DNA from: Perognathus longimembris pacificus
Lineage: Eukaryota; Chordata; Mammalia; Rodentia; Heteromyidae
Length of the DNA stretch: 64,000 bases
Direction: 5' to 3'
Assembly: GCF_023159225.1 (NCBI RefSeq)
Contig: NC_063173.1
Coordinates: 12,066,852 to 12,130,851, forward strand
Shown: in pieces, positions 41,606 through 52,679 of the stretch
How positions within the stretch are numbered: position 1 is the stretch's first letter
Layout: the number at the start of each line of letters is the position of its first letter
The notes under the pieces: generated by a model
What the model saw: the letters and a program-made list of their open reading frames with translations, nothing else
Databases searched by the model: none
Told to the model about the DNA's origin: nothing
Made by a program: the position numbers and the translations under genes

Positions 41606-44562
41606 CTTTGAGCAGGGTTGGCATTCTAAGGAGAGATCTCTGTTATTGCATTGAGGCAGTCTTGGAGACTTCTTGACTTGAGACTGTGAAGGATGAAGGG
41701 AGTCAGGACCATCAACAGGTGAGGCCAGAGACTGGTTGGGTAGCCAGGAGGGTCTGCGTGTTCAGCTCCTGTGGGACCAGCTGAGATGTCAGGAACCAGC
41801 ACAGGAAGGGAGCAAGCAGATAGAAGAGTCTGGAACAAAGATTCCAGTGGGAACTGCAGGAGGCTGGCTCGATGTGAGGGTGGAAGGGACTCTTCAGGGG
41901 ACATTGCTCAGTGTGTCATTCTTGGACAAAAGCTCCCCACTGCCAGCTGTGCCTGCTTCCTCCTGGATTGTGTACATCAGCAGCAAGTGGCCTCCGTGAT
42001 GCCCCGTGCCCCTGAGGGAGCTGCTGCCAACAAGTTTGGCCAGAGCACCTGGCATCCACGGGGACCCTGGAGCTCTGCCATCTGTCTGTGCCCACCTGTC
42101 AGGCTGGGCGGGCCTGGGGCCTGCAGGGACGTGGGGCCAGGGAGATTGTCTTAGCTGCCACTCCAGCCTGGCTGTCTGTCTGCCCACCCATCTGTCCTCC
42201 CTTTGAATGGACTGAGAACAAGGCAGAGATGGCCTCACACATCCTGCCATCAGAGAAGCCTGGTCTGAAGTGGGAGGCATGGAGCCCTAGGACGGAAACG
42301 CAGAGAAGTCAGGAGTTGAGACTGTGCCAGGCTGTGGGCAGTCCCAGGCCTGGGATGATCCGTCTCCTCCAGAGCCCAGAGGGCTGCTCAGAGCGAGGCC
42401 GGGAATGGCTGAGAGGTGCAAAGCAGGTTTGAGGCTGACTCCCAACGCCCTCCCCCACCGCTCTCCTCCCTCCCCCCTCCCGTTCTGCCTGGCCCTTGGC
42501 TGTAAACACAGAGAGAACAAGTTCCGTTTCCCGGGAAATATTTATCTCAGGCCGTGTGGGGAGCGTGCGCTCTGGCCTCCTTGTGTCCTTCCTGCAGACT
42601 GACCTGGGCAGGAGGTGAGGGGCCTTGGCAGTCATTGGGGGACAATCTGTAGGACCACAAGCAGGGCCAGGAAGGAGGGGCGTGTCCTGAGTTCCCTGCT
42701 TGGAGCCTGATTCTGAAAGAAATCTGTTTTCTCCAATTTCCCCAAGATGACCTCCTGCTCTCTCCTGTTCCTATCTTCAAGGCAGCCCTGACTCCTCCAG
42801 GTTCTGGCCTCCAAGACTTTGTTTCTCTTTGCCCCCTGTCCCGCCCCACCCCCCATCCCCCAGGCCTTTTCTTCCTCTTCCTTCATATTTCCCAGACCTC
42901 AGAGGCGTCCTCTGGAACATCTCTAACCCTCTAACACAGGCCTGGGTGCCCTAAGAGTGGGACAAGGCCCAGAAGTCACCTCCGCTGCCTACCCTGCGGA
43001 GCTAGCACCAGCTGGGGCAATAGAAAAGTCCCTGAGCCCTGCCAGGATTGTAGGCGAGGCCGAGGGGCTCCTGCGGGCCAGCTTCTGAGCTTCGAGCTGT
43101 GTCTCAAACTGGGCCAGACCCGACCGGGCCCTGACAACAGGAAATCCTTGAAGGAACAAGCGGTGCCTGAGGACTTGGAGCACAACAGGAAACAGCCTTG
43201 ACATGGGACAGCAGTTCTGTGACTGTGCCCCAAAGAGCTGTGTTGTGGGACACTGGGTGATGCCAAGGGCGACACTGAGACAATGATTGTGGGACAGCGG
43301 ATGTTCTGCCAGGTGTGACCCTGAGCTTACGATGTGTGTTACGTGTGTAACTGACCACAGGCTGGTATGGAGAGTAGATGAGTCATGGAGTGTGTGACCT
43401 GGGTCTGTGATACCAACTGTGACCGTGAAGGCATGAGTTTGTGGCCTACGCATCCAAACAGTGAATAGTTTGTGTGTGTCCCAAGGATATGACGTAAGTG
43501 GGGACTAGTGTACAAACAATAGCGTGACACTGTGTGACCTCAAGTATGTGAACACAAATGTGTGCTGCACACGGCCCTGAGCTGACATGGCAAGTGTGAT
43601 GTTGTATAATGGTTGTGATGATGTGACGTGAGCACACAATGCTGTATGTGACACTGTTGTAGGAAGACATGGAGGCCTTCAAGTAGAGAAGTAACCATCT
43701 GATGGATGGTGGGTAAGATGGCTCTGGCTGCCTTGTGTTAGGGGGTTGGGTTGCGGTGGGGGGGGTCAGAGGGGAGATAGGCAGGTCCACTGGGGGCTCC
43801 CAAGAAATGGACAAGCTTTGGAAATGTTTGGGAAAGAAAAAGGAGACCGTGCTGATGATTGAGGTAAGAAGAAAGAAAAAACCCAAGGACCACTTTCAGG
43901 TGTTTGGTTTGAAAGACTAGGTGAGGGATGGCAGAGGTGTTTCTGAGATGGGTGAAGGTCGATGGAAAGTCACGGTTAGTAGGATGAAGAGGACATGGAG
44001 ACAGAAATGGAGAGGCTTACGTGAGACCTGTCAAGTGGAACATACCAGCGAAGCTGTCCTTCAGGCGTGAGGACCCGGTGGGGCATAGATGAGGGAGTCA
44101 ACAAGCATGGCTTGTTTGCTAAGCTGCGGACTTGGCCAGAATGATTTAGGGAGAGAGGAGGGGCACAGAAGAGGCAGAAACTGAGGATGGAGTCCCCCAC
44201 TCTACATACTGTAGAAGAGTAGTGAGGACGGAGAGGGTGCCACCGTGGAGACGGAGGAGTTGAAGGTAGAGAGACGGTGCAAAGCCAGGCTGAAGGGAAG
44301 AGAAGCTCAAGGGGAGGGAAGACAAAAGGCAGATGCTGCTGGGGTCTGCTAAGGTGGGAGATGGAGGCTCTGTGGGTCCTGGGGGTGGGGGGCGGCGGGG
44401 GCTGGACCATTTCAGAGATAGCTAGGGATGGAAACCAGACTGTCCTAGCAGAGAATAACAGGTGAAGACCTGCTTGCAGATAGAAGGCCCTTTGCAAATA
44501 CTGGGCTCAGAGCCATGTGAAGGGGCGGGGCTTGTGGAAAAAGGGCAAGGTCAGGGAGATGA
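41606..44562. other. Intron stretch without a gene
   Basis: No exon is recognised. Positions 43300-43640 are rich in degenerate GTGTGAC/TGTGAC words. Positions 43660-44070 match the unassigned ancient repeat phrase ('agaagtaaccatctgatggatgg...'). Confidence 0.4.
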
Positions 44563-44765
44563 GAATGTATTATTGTTGTATATTTAAAACAATGCCAGAC
44601 AATACACAAAACTGCCATGTCCATCACCCTTTTCAACCATTGGCAATATTTGGCCACATTTCATTCATCTAGTCCTCTTTCTTTTTTTTTCATTTTTCTT
44701 TGCTTAGGTTAAAAACTATTTTTGAATTATGGTAAAATATACGTGACATAAAGTTTGCTATCCTT

Positions 44766-44962
44766 GGGCTAGGAATATGGCCTAGTGGTAGAGTGTTTGC
44801 CTTGCATACATGAAGCCCTGGGTTTGATTCCTCAGCACCACATATATACAAAAAGCCAGAAGTGGGGCTGTGGCTCAAGTGGTAGAGCTCTAGCCTTGAG
44901 CAAAAAGAAGCCAGGGACAGTGCTCAGGCCCTGAGTCCAAGCCCCAGGCAAATAAAAAAGGA
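44766..44962 (+). mobile_element. IDL-Geo SINE
   Basis: GGGCTAGGAATATGGCCTAG opens the IDL half (B box TTTGATTCC). The Geo half follows with GGGCTGTGGCTCAAGTGGTAG and ends CCCCAGGCAAATAAAAAAGG. It is inserted in the old L1. Confidence 0.93.
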
Positions 44963-44984
44963 ATAATCATAATGATGATTATTA

Positions 44985-45125
44985 TGTAGTGTGGCATGCC
45001 TAGAATTCCAGCTACTTGGAGATGGAGGAGGCCCAAGGTTTGAAGTTTCAGGTCAGTCTGGGCAAAAAGTTAGTGAGATCCCCATTCTCAACAAAAAAGG
45101 GTGAATGAGGAGGTATGTACCTGTA
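44985..45125 (+). repeat. Old 7SL-derived SINE
   Basis: 'gtgtggcatgcctagaattccagctacttggagatggaggaggcc' and 'cagtctgggcaaaaagttagtgagatcccc' form an Alu/B1-type monomer without a Geo half, more diverged than the young copies. Confidence 0.7.
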
Positions 45126-45497
45126 AATCCCAGCTACACCTGCCTCCTCTGCCCACTGGCACCCTCCCTCCACTTTCCATCTCTAGGAGCCTGGCCATTC
45201 TAGGTACCTCATATTATTGGAATCATTAAGTATTTGTCTTTCTGTGACTGGCTTTTATGTTCACTGAGCATAATGTCTTCCTGGCTCGTCTGTGTGGTAG
45301 CATGTGACGGGATTTTCTCTTTTATGGTTATATAATCTCTCATTGTATCTGTCTACCACCTTTGCTCACTGATGGCAGTGGGCACTTGGATTGCTCCCAT
45401 GGTTAGCTGTTGTAATGCTCCTTTACCAAACTCTCAGGACCCTACTTTTAATTATATAGGTTCTATATTTGTAAGTAGACTTGAGGGGTCATCATGT

Positions 45498-45608
45498 TTG
45501 TTTTGAGACAAGGCCTTACCTTGTAGTCCAGGCTGTCCTTTGACTCAGGATCTTCCTGCTTCATTCTTCTTTGCACTGGGGTTAGTTAAAGTTGTACGCC
45601 ACCATGCC
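45498..45608 (-). repeat. B1-like SINE
   Basis: 'ttttgagacaaggccttaccttgtagtccaggctgtcctttgactcagg' and 'gtacgccaccatgccgagg' are a reverse-strand B1 monomer. Confidence 0.8.
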
Positions 45609-46044
45609 GAGGTTATTTAAATTGTTTTGTGAAATGGTTGTACGTGGCATGGGCCACGTCACGCATTCCCACCACCACGTACAAGGATTTCTCCACATGT
45701 GTAGCAACGCTTATTTATTTTCGAGTTTCTTTGATGGCAGCCATCATGATAGGTGTGATGCATTATCTCAGTATCTTGCTGTTTTGATTCACATTTCCAA
45801 ATGGTTAGACAAGTGAACATCTTCTCACATGCTTGCTGGCCATTTGTGTATCTTCTTTGGACAGATGTCTCTTACTCAAGTCCTTTGTTCATGTTTTAAA
45901 TGGAATTGTCTGCTTTTTGTTGTTGAATTGTAAGAATTCTTTATATATTCTGGACATCGGTCTCTTGTTAAATACATGATGTGTAAGTATTTTCCCTCAT
46001 TCTGTAGGCGGCTTTGCTGAGATGTTTATTTATTCATTCATTTA

Positions 46045-46285
46045 TTTATTTTGGTGCTGGTTCTGGAGCTGGAACTCGGGACCTGGGTGCTATCCCTGAG
46101 CTTTTTCGCTCAAGGCTAGTGCTCTACCACTAGAGTCACAGCTTCACCTCTAGCTTTTTGGTTGTTAATTGGGGAGAAGAGTCTCATAAACTTCCCTGCC
46201 TGGACTGGCTTCAAACTGTGATCCTCAAATCTCAGCCTTCCAAGTATCTAGGATTATCAGAGTGAGCCACCGGAGCCTAGTTCTT
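46045..46285 (-). repeat. B1-like/Geo dimeric SINE
   Basis: Geo half (CGCTCAAGGCTAGTGCTCTACC), linker TTGTTAATTGGGGAGAAGAG, then B1-like half ending GAGTGAGCCACCGGAGCC. A TTTATT run on the left is its tail. Confidence 0.9.
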
Positions 46286-49115
46286 CAGCAAGTCCACGAC
46301 ACGGTATCATTTCATCAAGAGTGGACTTTGATTTTGTCTTGAGGCAGGGAGGTCCCGGATGCTGCTGCTATGTGACAGTGTGACACAGAGCCGGCATGCC
46401 CTGTGAGAGAGCCAGACACAGTAGCCTGGGGCCATGATGTATGATAGCACAGATGGAAGCCATGCCGAGTGAGGGAGAATCAGTGTGTGGCCCTGTGACA
46501 CTTGCAGGGGGACACTGTGAGCACTGTGGAATGATGGAGTGTCACTAGAGGGAATTGCTGTGTGAAGGTGACAGCAATTGTGTTGTCTTGGGGTGATGAG
46601 GATACCATAGAGCAGACCATTCCGTGGTGGTGGGAGGGGCGGAGAGTATTCTGTGGGGAGTGGGTTGCATGCAGGTGGAGTCAGTCCCAACCTCAGCTAC
46701 TGACTGTCAGAGGCAGGAGGGTCATTGTAGGGCAGATAAGAGAAATGCCTCGTTGGGGTAGACGTGGTGTCTGGGCCCAGCTGTGAGCTGGCCTGTGCTG
46801 CCCTCCGTTTCTGGATACTCAGGAAGGCTTCTCGGGGAGGATGGGCGCACTCCAGGGGGCTGTACCAGTGCCGATCAGGAGCAGGTCCGATTGGTGTCAG
46901 TCAGTCATATCTAGACACATCATTTTTCCTCTCTTGAACCTCAGTTTCCTCAAGTACCAAGTGGGGCTGTTGGCAGGATTTCAGGGTCCACTGCTTGTGA
47001 TGAAATCTGGTACTTGGCGTGGCCTCCATGGTCTTCCCAGGGAGCTGCCCTTTCAAGCCCTGGCACTCTAGGCAGCTAAGTGACAGGAGCAGTCAAGGGA
47101 ACGCTGGGAGACTGAGCTGCCTGCAGATGTCCTCCTCTCATACCTTCAGCCCTCCTCGCTCACCCCGCCCTCCCTCTTCTGTCCCTTACTCAATATTGTC
47201 TGTGATTACACCCCCCCCCCTTGTCCTCCCAGGCCCTGCAATCCTCACCTTCTGCCAGCTTCCAGCTCAGGCTCCTGTGGCCTAATTCAATTAGGCCGAT
47301 GTAATTTGCTCAAGAAAAAGCCCTATGATTTGGTTAATCAAACCAGTAAGGGATCTGGGATGTGGGGAGAGTAAGGACAGTTAGGAAGTCCATACCAACA
47401 GCTGAGACCTTCCTGAGCCTGTCTCAGGACCCCTGCCCACTCCCTCAGGCTCCTTTTAGGAGCCCACAGATGCCAAAGCGACAGAGGCTTTGAAACATGA
47501 GCCTGGATTTTCTTGGTTCCCTCATGTGGGTCCCTGTTTCCCATTCTCACAGTGAGCTGGGTTGAGAGTCTCAGAGCCCCAGGACAGGCCATCTGGTCCC
47601 TACAACCTGGCTCTGGTCAACTCCCCTTTTGTCTTCTGTAGGCCTTTTTCTGGGCCTTGGAGTGGGAGGAGAGTTTGAGGGTGGTCAAGGGACTAGAACT
47701 AAAGGAAGTCAAGAGGGGCTGGGTGTCCTTGGATCCTCGTCTGGATCTGTCTACCCTCCTCCTCCTCCATGTCAGAATCAGATGCCTCCCAGAGGTCTCA
47801 CCTGAGGTGAGGCTGGAGGAAAGGGAGTTGCCACTGCCCTTAACCATACATCCTGTGGGGGTGATGTTGAAATCGAGCCTAGTCCTCTTCCTTCAACTTG
47901 CCCCGCAGGGCTGCATCTGTCCAGAGCTTGTTAGAAAGGGGGTCTAAGCCCCTGCTGGCAACCAGCTGAGGAAAACTTTAATGAACCCAATGTAACCCAC
48001 TCATTTTCCTGGAATAGGGGGCCATTTTGTAGATAAGGAAACTGAATCCAAGATAAGAAGTCTTATTGAATGTATGTGGCATGTACCAGGCAGGGAGATG
48101 GGCCTAGATCTGAGAAAGGTGATAGAGGAGGTAGAGGAGGAGGATTGGACCCACCCTCTAGATACCAATATGCTCAGTCACAAACTCATTCATGCATTTA
48201 GAGTCAAGACTAGCCACCATTCCGCCCACAGTCCCCCAGGCAGCCACACACACGGGACACATCAGGGACACACCGTGAGCCAAATCACACGTCCGTGATC
48301 ACAGAGAGTGAAGGCCACCAACCTGTGCAGATGAGCACGTACAAACATGGCCACAGGGTGGTCGCGGCCTTCCACAGAAGCCGTCTGTATAACTCACTCA
48401 CAGATGTGTCCCTAGTGACCAAGGGACATCTTTTGCCATGGTCACATGCTGGGCCATAAAGGCGTGCGGTAATGGATGACATGTGCTGAGGTCACCCGCG
48501 AAGTAGGAGCCCCCTACAAGGGTGACAGAAAGTGTTCATTTTGATGAATGCGCCCAGAATTTTGCAATGAGAAAAGCCACAGGAGAGCAAGTGTTTCATC
48601 TCCAAAGTGAAAGTTAGTTTGCATTGCACCTAGGGGCTGAGGGTCCAGTTGGGAGCGCATCCTCCCTCAGGGCCCTGGGCCTGGAAGGGGTCTGCGCAGA
48701 CTCACAGGCACGGCGAGCCCCTCGGGCTCATTCTCTGGCGCCTGTGTGTACGCATCCCCAGTGCCCTAGGGATGTAAGGAGGCTGAGTAACAGGACTTCC
48801 AGAGAATCCGGATGTTTGTCCTCTGGCTTCTGGGCCCTCCAAAGATGAATAACTTTGGATGCCAGCCTCTGGATGCCTGCCGGGGGCCAGGCAGGGTGAG
48901 TGCGTGAGGTCGCCGCTTCTGCCCCTGGAACACCACTGCTGCACGGAGACTGAGGCTCACGGCCCGCTTTCCATGGGCTCCTGGGCCTGGTACCGCGCTT
49001 CCCGGGGCGGGGGGGGGGGGGGATCCCCTCATCGGAAAAATGAAAGTAGGGAGGCTGTAAGACTGGAGGGGCTTTCCCCCAGACTGAAATAGACATTCAA
49101 GTTCGGAAGAGAAAA
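46286..49115. other. Intron stretch without a gene
   Basis: MIR-like pieces lie near 46890-47005 ('gaacctcagtttcctcaagtaccaag') and 48015-48065. A perfect palindrome is at 47279-47297. A G14 run is at 49008-49022. No exon is recognised. Confidence 0.4.
47279..47297. promoter_or_regulatory. Perfect palindrome with TAATT/AATTA cores
   Basis: GGCCTAATT-C-AATTAGGCC is a perfect 9-bp inverted repeat with a one-base centre. The halves hold homeodomain-like TAATT cores placed back to back. It is a candidate paired-homeodomain site; function unknown. Confidence 0.4.
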
Positions 49116-49358
49116 CCAAGGGCTGATGCCTATAATCCTATCTATTCGGGAGGCTGAGGTATGAGGATCATGGTTCTGAAGTCAGCTCAGGCAGAAAGGT
49201 CCATGAGACTCCGATCTCCAATTACCCAGCAAAAACTCTGAACATGGAGGTATGGCTTAAGTGGTAGAGCACCAGCCTTGAGCAGAAAGAGCCAAGCAAG
49301 AGCCTGAGGCCTTGAGTTCAAGCCCCAGTACCAGGACTAAAAAAAAACAAAAACAAAA
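49116..49358 (+). repeat. B1-like/Geo dimeric SINE
   Basis: GGGCTGATGCCTATAATCC opens the B1-like half. CAATTACCCAGCAAAAACTC links to the Geo half (GGTATGGCTTAAGTGGTAGAGC), which ends in an A-rich tail. Confidence 0.88.
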
Positions 49359-50372
49359 CTGAGAAAGGAGCTTGGAGGGGACCATGAGGGTCCAGATTCA
49401 GGGTGTGGAGCCTAAAGCGTCTCTTCACCATCTCTCTCCTTCACTGGAGGGAGCAGACTTTGGACTTCAGGGCCCACATCTGCTGCGGACCCCTGGGGCC
49501 TGGCCTCTGGATCGCTGTACAGGGACATGGGAAGGAGGTGGTGGGGATGAGAGTCAGGGAACAGGGTTGGAGGTTTCCAGAACGCCCAGAGTAGGGCTAA
49601 GCCTGGTAGAACAGAGGAAAAGAAGGAACGCCAGGCCCCAGGAAGGGGGAGCAGAGACCCTAATGGAAGAGCAACGAAGATGGAGGGAATAAGGTGGAGA
49701 GTGGGACAGAGGCTTGGTTGCAGAGTCTGGGGGGGCCCTGTACCCCTGTGGAGGTGTGCACCAGGGCTTTACAAACAGCTCCCAGCAGACTGGGAGTGCA
49801 GAAATGTGTGGGGTGTGAGGGGCCAGGGCAGTCTTAGGGACACAGTCACACCTGTTTTTAGCAAAAAGCTCCGGCTCTTGCTGGAAGGGACACAGTGAAG
49901 GGGAAGCCCAGAGGCAGGGGCAAGCCTGAGATGAACCCTGCCCAGAAGATGCCTCAACCCAACCCTCAAGCGCAAAGGGGCTATTTTTAGGGACAATAAA
50001 AGTGCTCACACATTCTGGCAGGGAGGGAGGCGGGAGGGAAGGAGGGGATGGCTTTGCTTTCCAGGGCTTCCCTTCGGGGGCTTCCCTGGCCTGCCCAGGC
50101 CTCTCCAGTCCTCTCCCCAGGGTCTCCTCCTGACTCTGATAGCTTGTCCCTCTTTCTGAATTGCTTTCTACCCCTGTTTCTTTCTCATACTTTCAGGGTT
50201 GTTTCTCTCTCCCCTGGGATTTGGGGAAACAGCTGAGATGGGCCAAGCTCTGAGGATGGAGCCAAATACAGTCATGGGACAAAGCAGTGTGACCGTGGGA
50301 GAGACACATACACCAGAGCAAAACACGACAAGAGGCTCCATAAGAACACTGACACCCAGAGCTCCGGGAGGC

Positions 50373-50410
<38 letters not shown>

Positions 50411-51305
50411 CCAGATCTCAGAGCCAGAGAGCCAGAGGACAGCCCCTGACAGGTGTCATGGACAGCCACTCATTCCTTTATAGTTCTAGCAAGGTAGATA
50501 AGCATTAGGCCCTACCTTCCTCGCCACCTCTACCCTCCCCGGGCCAGCCCTTCCTCCCTGCCCTCTGCAGGCCACACTACCCCAGTGACCACTGGCCACA
50601 TCAAACCTGCTTCAGTATGAGACCAGAGACCTAGATCCTGGCCTGAAGGAAGATACCCAGCGCCATATGCAAGAGGGACTCAGCCAAGGTAGATTATTCA
50701 TGGGACACAAGTACGAACAGTGCTCAGGAGGCAAGTGACCTGGTGTGGACCAGAGTCTGAGCATGGGCTTCCTGCCTCCGGATGAGAACTATACAATCTT
50801 TCCCAGCCTCCTTCAGCCTTTGTCTACCCCCACGAAGCTGGGGACAGGACACCATGATCTATAGACTGGTCCTGAGGGAATTCTCCGCATGCCCAGGAAG
50901 AATGGACAAGTGACCACTTGGGTGAGAGGGCCTCAGAGGAACTGATGTTCCTAGCTCCTTCCTGACCCGCTGCCTCTAGCCCCTTCTGTACTGAGAAAAT
51001 GGTTCTGAGAGACTGTTGGCAGTCTCCCCTGGCTGGTGGAGACACTTTGGAGAGACTGCCAACAGCTCCAGCACAAGATACCCTCATTCCTTAGCTTCTT
51101 TTTTTCTCTAAGATTATCACCATGGCAGACTTGGTAGGCTGCCTCTTCTGCCTGGGGTTGTGGGCTCCACCTCTCTACTCATTGATGGCACATACCCAGT
51201 CAGGTGAGAAAGGGTAGAGTTATGATGGCATACACAGTGCTGTGACAGGGGAACACGTGGGGCTGGGAGGGGGTCTTGGGTGGGTAAGGCTGGATCTGAC
51301 GAGAT
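49359..51305. other. Intron stretch without a gene
   Basis: An (AG)n tract of about 12 units lies at 50379-50403. A partial palindrome (GAGAGACTGTTGGCAGTCTC) is at 51006-51025. No exon is recognised. Confidence 0.4.
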
Positions 51306-51672
51306 CTATCCATCCACCCATCCACCCACCCATCCATCCACCCATCTACCCACCCACCCATCCACCCACCCATCCATCCACCCATCCATCCATCCACCCA
51401 TCCACCCACCCATCCATCCATCCACCTACCCATCCACCCATCCATCCATCCACCCATCCACCCATCCATCCACCCATCCATCCACCCATCCATCCATCAT
51501 CCATCCATCCATCCATCCATCCATCTACCCATCCACCCATCCACCCACCCATCCATCCATCCATCTATCCATCCACCCATCCACCCACCCATCCACACAC
51601 CCATCCATCCATCCACCCATCCATCCACCCACCCATCCACCCACCCATCCATCCACCTATCCACCCATCTAT
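51306..51672. repeat. (CCAT)n/(CCAC)n tetranucleotide array
   Basis: About 90 units of CCAT interspersed with CCAC and occasional CTAC fill the segment without a gap. All six frames give long spurious Pro-rich or Asp/Gly/Trp-rich ORFs. Such arrays are usually length-polymorphic. Confidence 0.98.
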
Positions 51673-52611
51673 GCATCTAGTCATTTCTTTGGCCATCAGA
51701 GAGATACATCACTCTTTTCATATACTGGTCCAGCTGGTCGCTCAGCTGCTTGGGCAACAATGCCTGCCTCTCAGAACCTCTGGACTTTCTCTGTCCAGCT
51801 TTTGACCCAGCACTGAGGCCATGTGAGAGAGTAGGAGGAAGAGGCTTCACAGACATTTAGGGTCCTGGAACCCAGAGCCAGAGGCCAGCTACCTCATCTT
51901 TCTCAGGGCATGGACTCTCTTCAGGACAGGCCTTGCTGGTGTACCCTCGGAGACAGGGTGCTCACTCTCCTTGCTGCCCAAGGTTTCTCTCCAGGTGTGA
52001 ATCACAGTGGGCCTACACCTGCCTCCTTGTGACTGTCCAGCGGTGCCCAGTTCCACTCTCATGAGTCCCAGGCTTGGAGACAGGAGAGTTAAGAGGGGGC
52101 AGTAGGTTAAGGTGACTGGCATGGTGGTGGGTAAGGGGCTGTTGGTGAGGTGGTGTGCTTGGGAGGCAGACTGGGGGGGTGAGCAGAATGTGGGCCACAG
52201 GGATAGAATGGAGTCTCTGCCATGTGGATGGGGTGAGAGATCTAAGGCAGTCTTGCTACCTTATCTGATATCTCATACATTCCCCAGTCATTTCTTGCTT
52301 CCCTCCTCTTCCCATGCTGGTGTTCCCTTGCCCCTTCCTTCCCCGACTTTGGACCCGCAGGCTGGGACTGAGGCTCTCATAGAACTGGCAGCCCTGCCTT
52401 CCCTCCCTCCCTCCTTCCCCTTCTCTTCTTCCGTCTGCACAACCGAGTCCCTGATAGGTCCAAGGAGGTCTGGGAGCCGGAGTTGAAGCGGCACTGGCTT
52501 GGGCACTGTGGGAAGCCCTGACGGGCAGGGAAGGGAGGTGCCAATAAGAAGGTCAAGCTCACGAGGGAGGTGAGGCCACGCACGGCACGGGAGGCGCCGG
52601 GACGGGCGCAG
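51673..52611. other. Intron upstream of miR-139, no gene seen
   Basis: No repeat or exon is recognised. Around 52570-52611 the sequence becomes CpG-rich just before the hairpin, which could reflect a local conserved or promoter-like element. Confidence 0.45.
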
Positions 52612-52679
52612 GTGTATTCTACAGTGCACGTGTCTCCAGTGTGGCTCGGAGGCTGGAGACGCGGCCCTGTTGGAGTAAC
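52612..52679 (+). ncRNA. MIR139: pre-miR-139 hairpin
   Basis: The 68 bases match, by recall, the known mammalian mir-139 precursor throughout. The 5' arm (52618-52640) has seed CTACAGT and the 3' arm (52654-52679) has GGAGACGCGGCCC. The arms pair through GTCTCCAG/CTGGAGAC near a small loop (TGTGGCTCGGAGG). It lies in the sense strand of PDE2A intron 2, the known host position. A CNNC word (CTGC) occurs 16 bases after the hairpin end, as is common in efficiently processed pri-miRNAs. miR-139-5p represses transcripts with sites for its seed. Confidence 0.98.

Larger units (their letters stand above)
44563..46022 (-). mobile_element. Ancient L1 3' region, broken by three SINEs
   Basis: On the minus strand the outer parts (45609-46020, 45126-45495, 44563-44762) follow the end of mammalian L1 ORF2 and its 3' UTR. 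For example 45850-45960 reads in + as 'cttctttggacagatgtctcttactcaagtcctttg...gaattctttatatattctgg'. It contains many stops and is inactive. Younger SINEs split it at 44766-44962, 44985-45125 and 45498-45608. Confidence 0.85.

Noticed and set aside
43300..43680. Regularly spaced GTGTGAC-type words
   Set aside because: Spacing is irregular and the words are decayed microsatellite; no unit length repeats consistently.
51242..51816. 187- and 178-codon open frames across the first CCAT array
   Set aside because: They are translations of a tetranucleotide array (repeated His-Pro-Ile/Ser-Thr), present in several frames at once.
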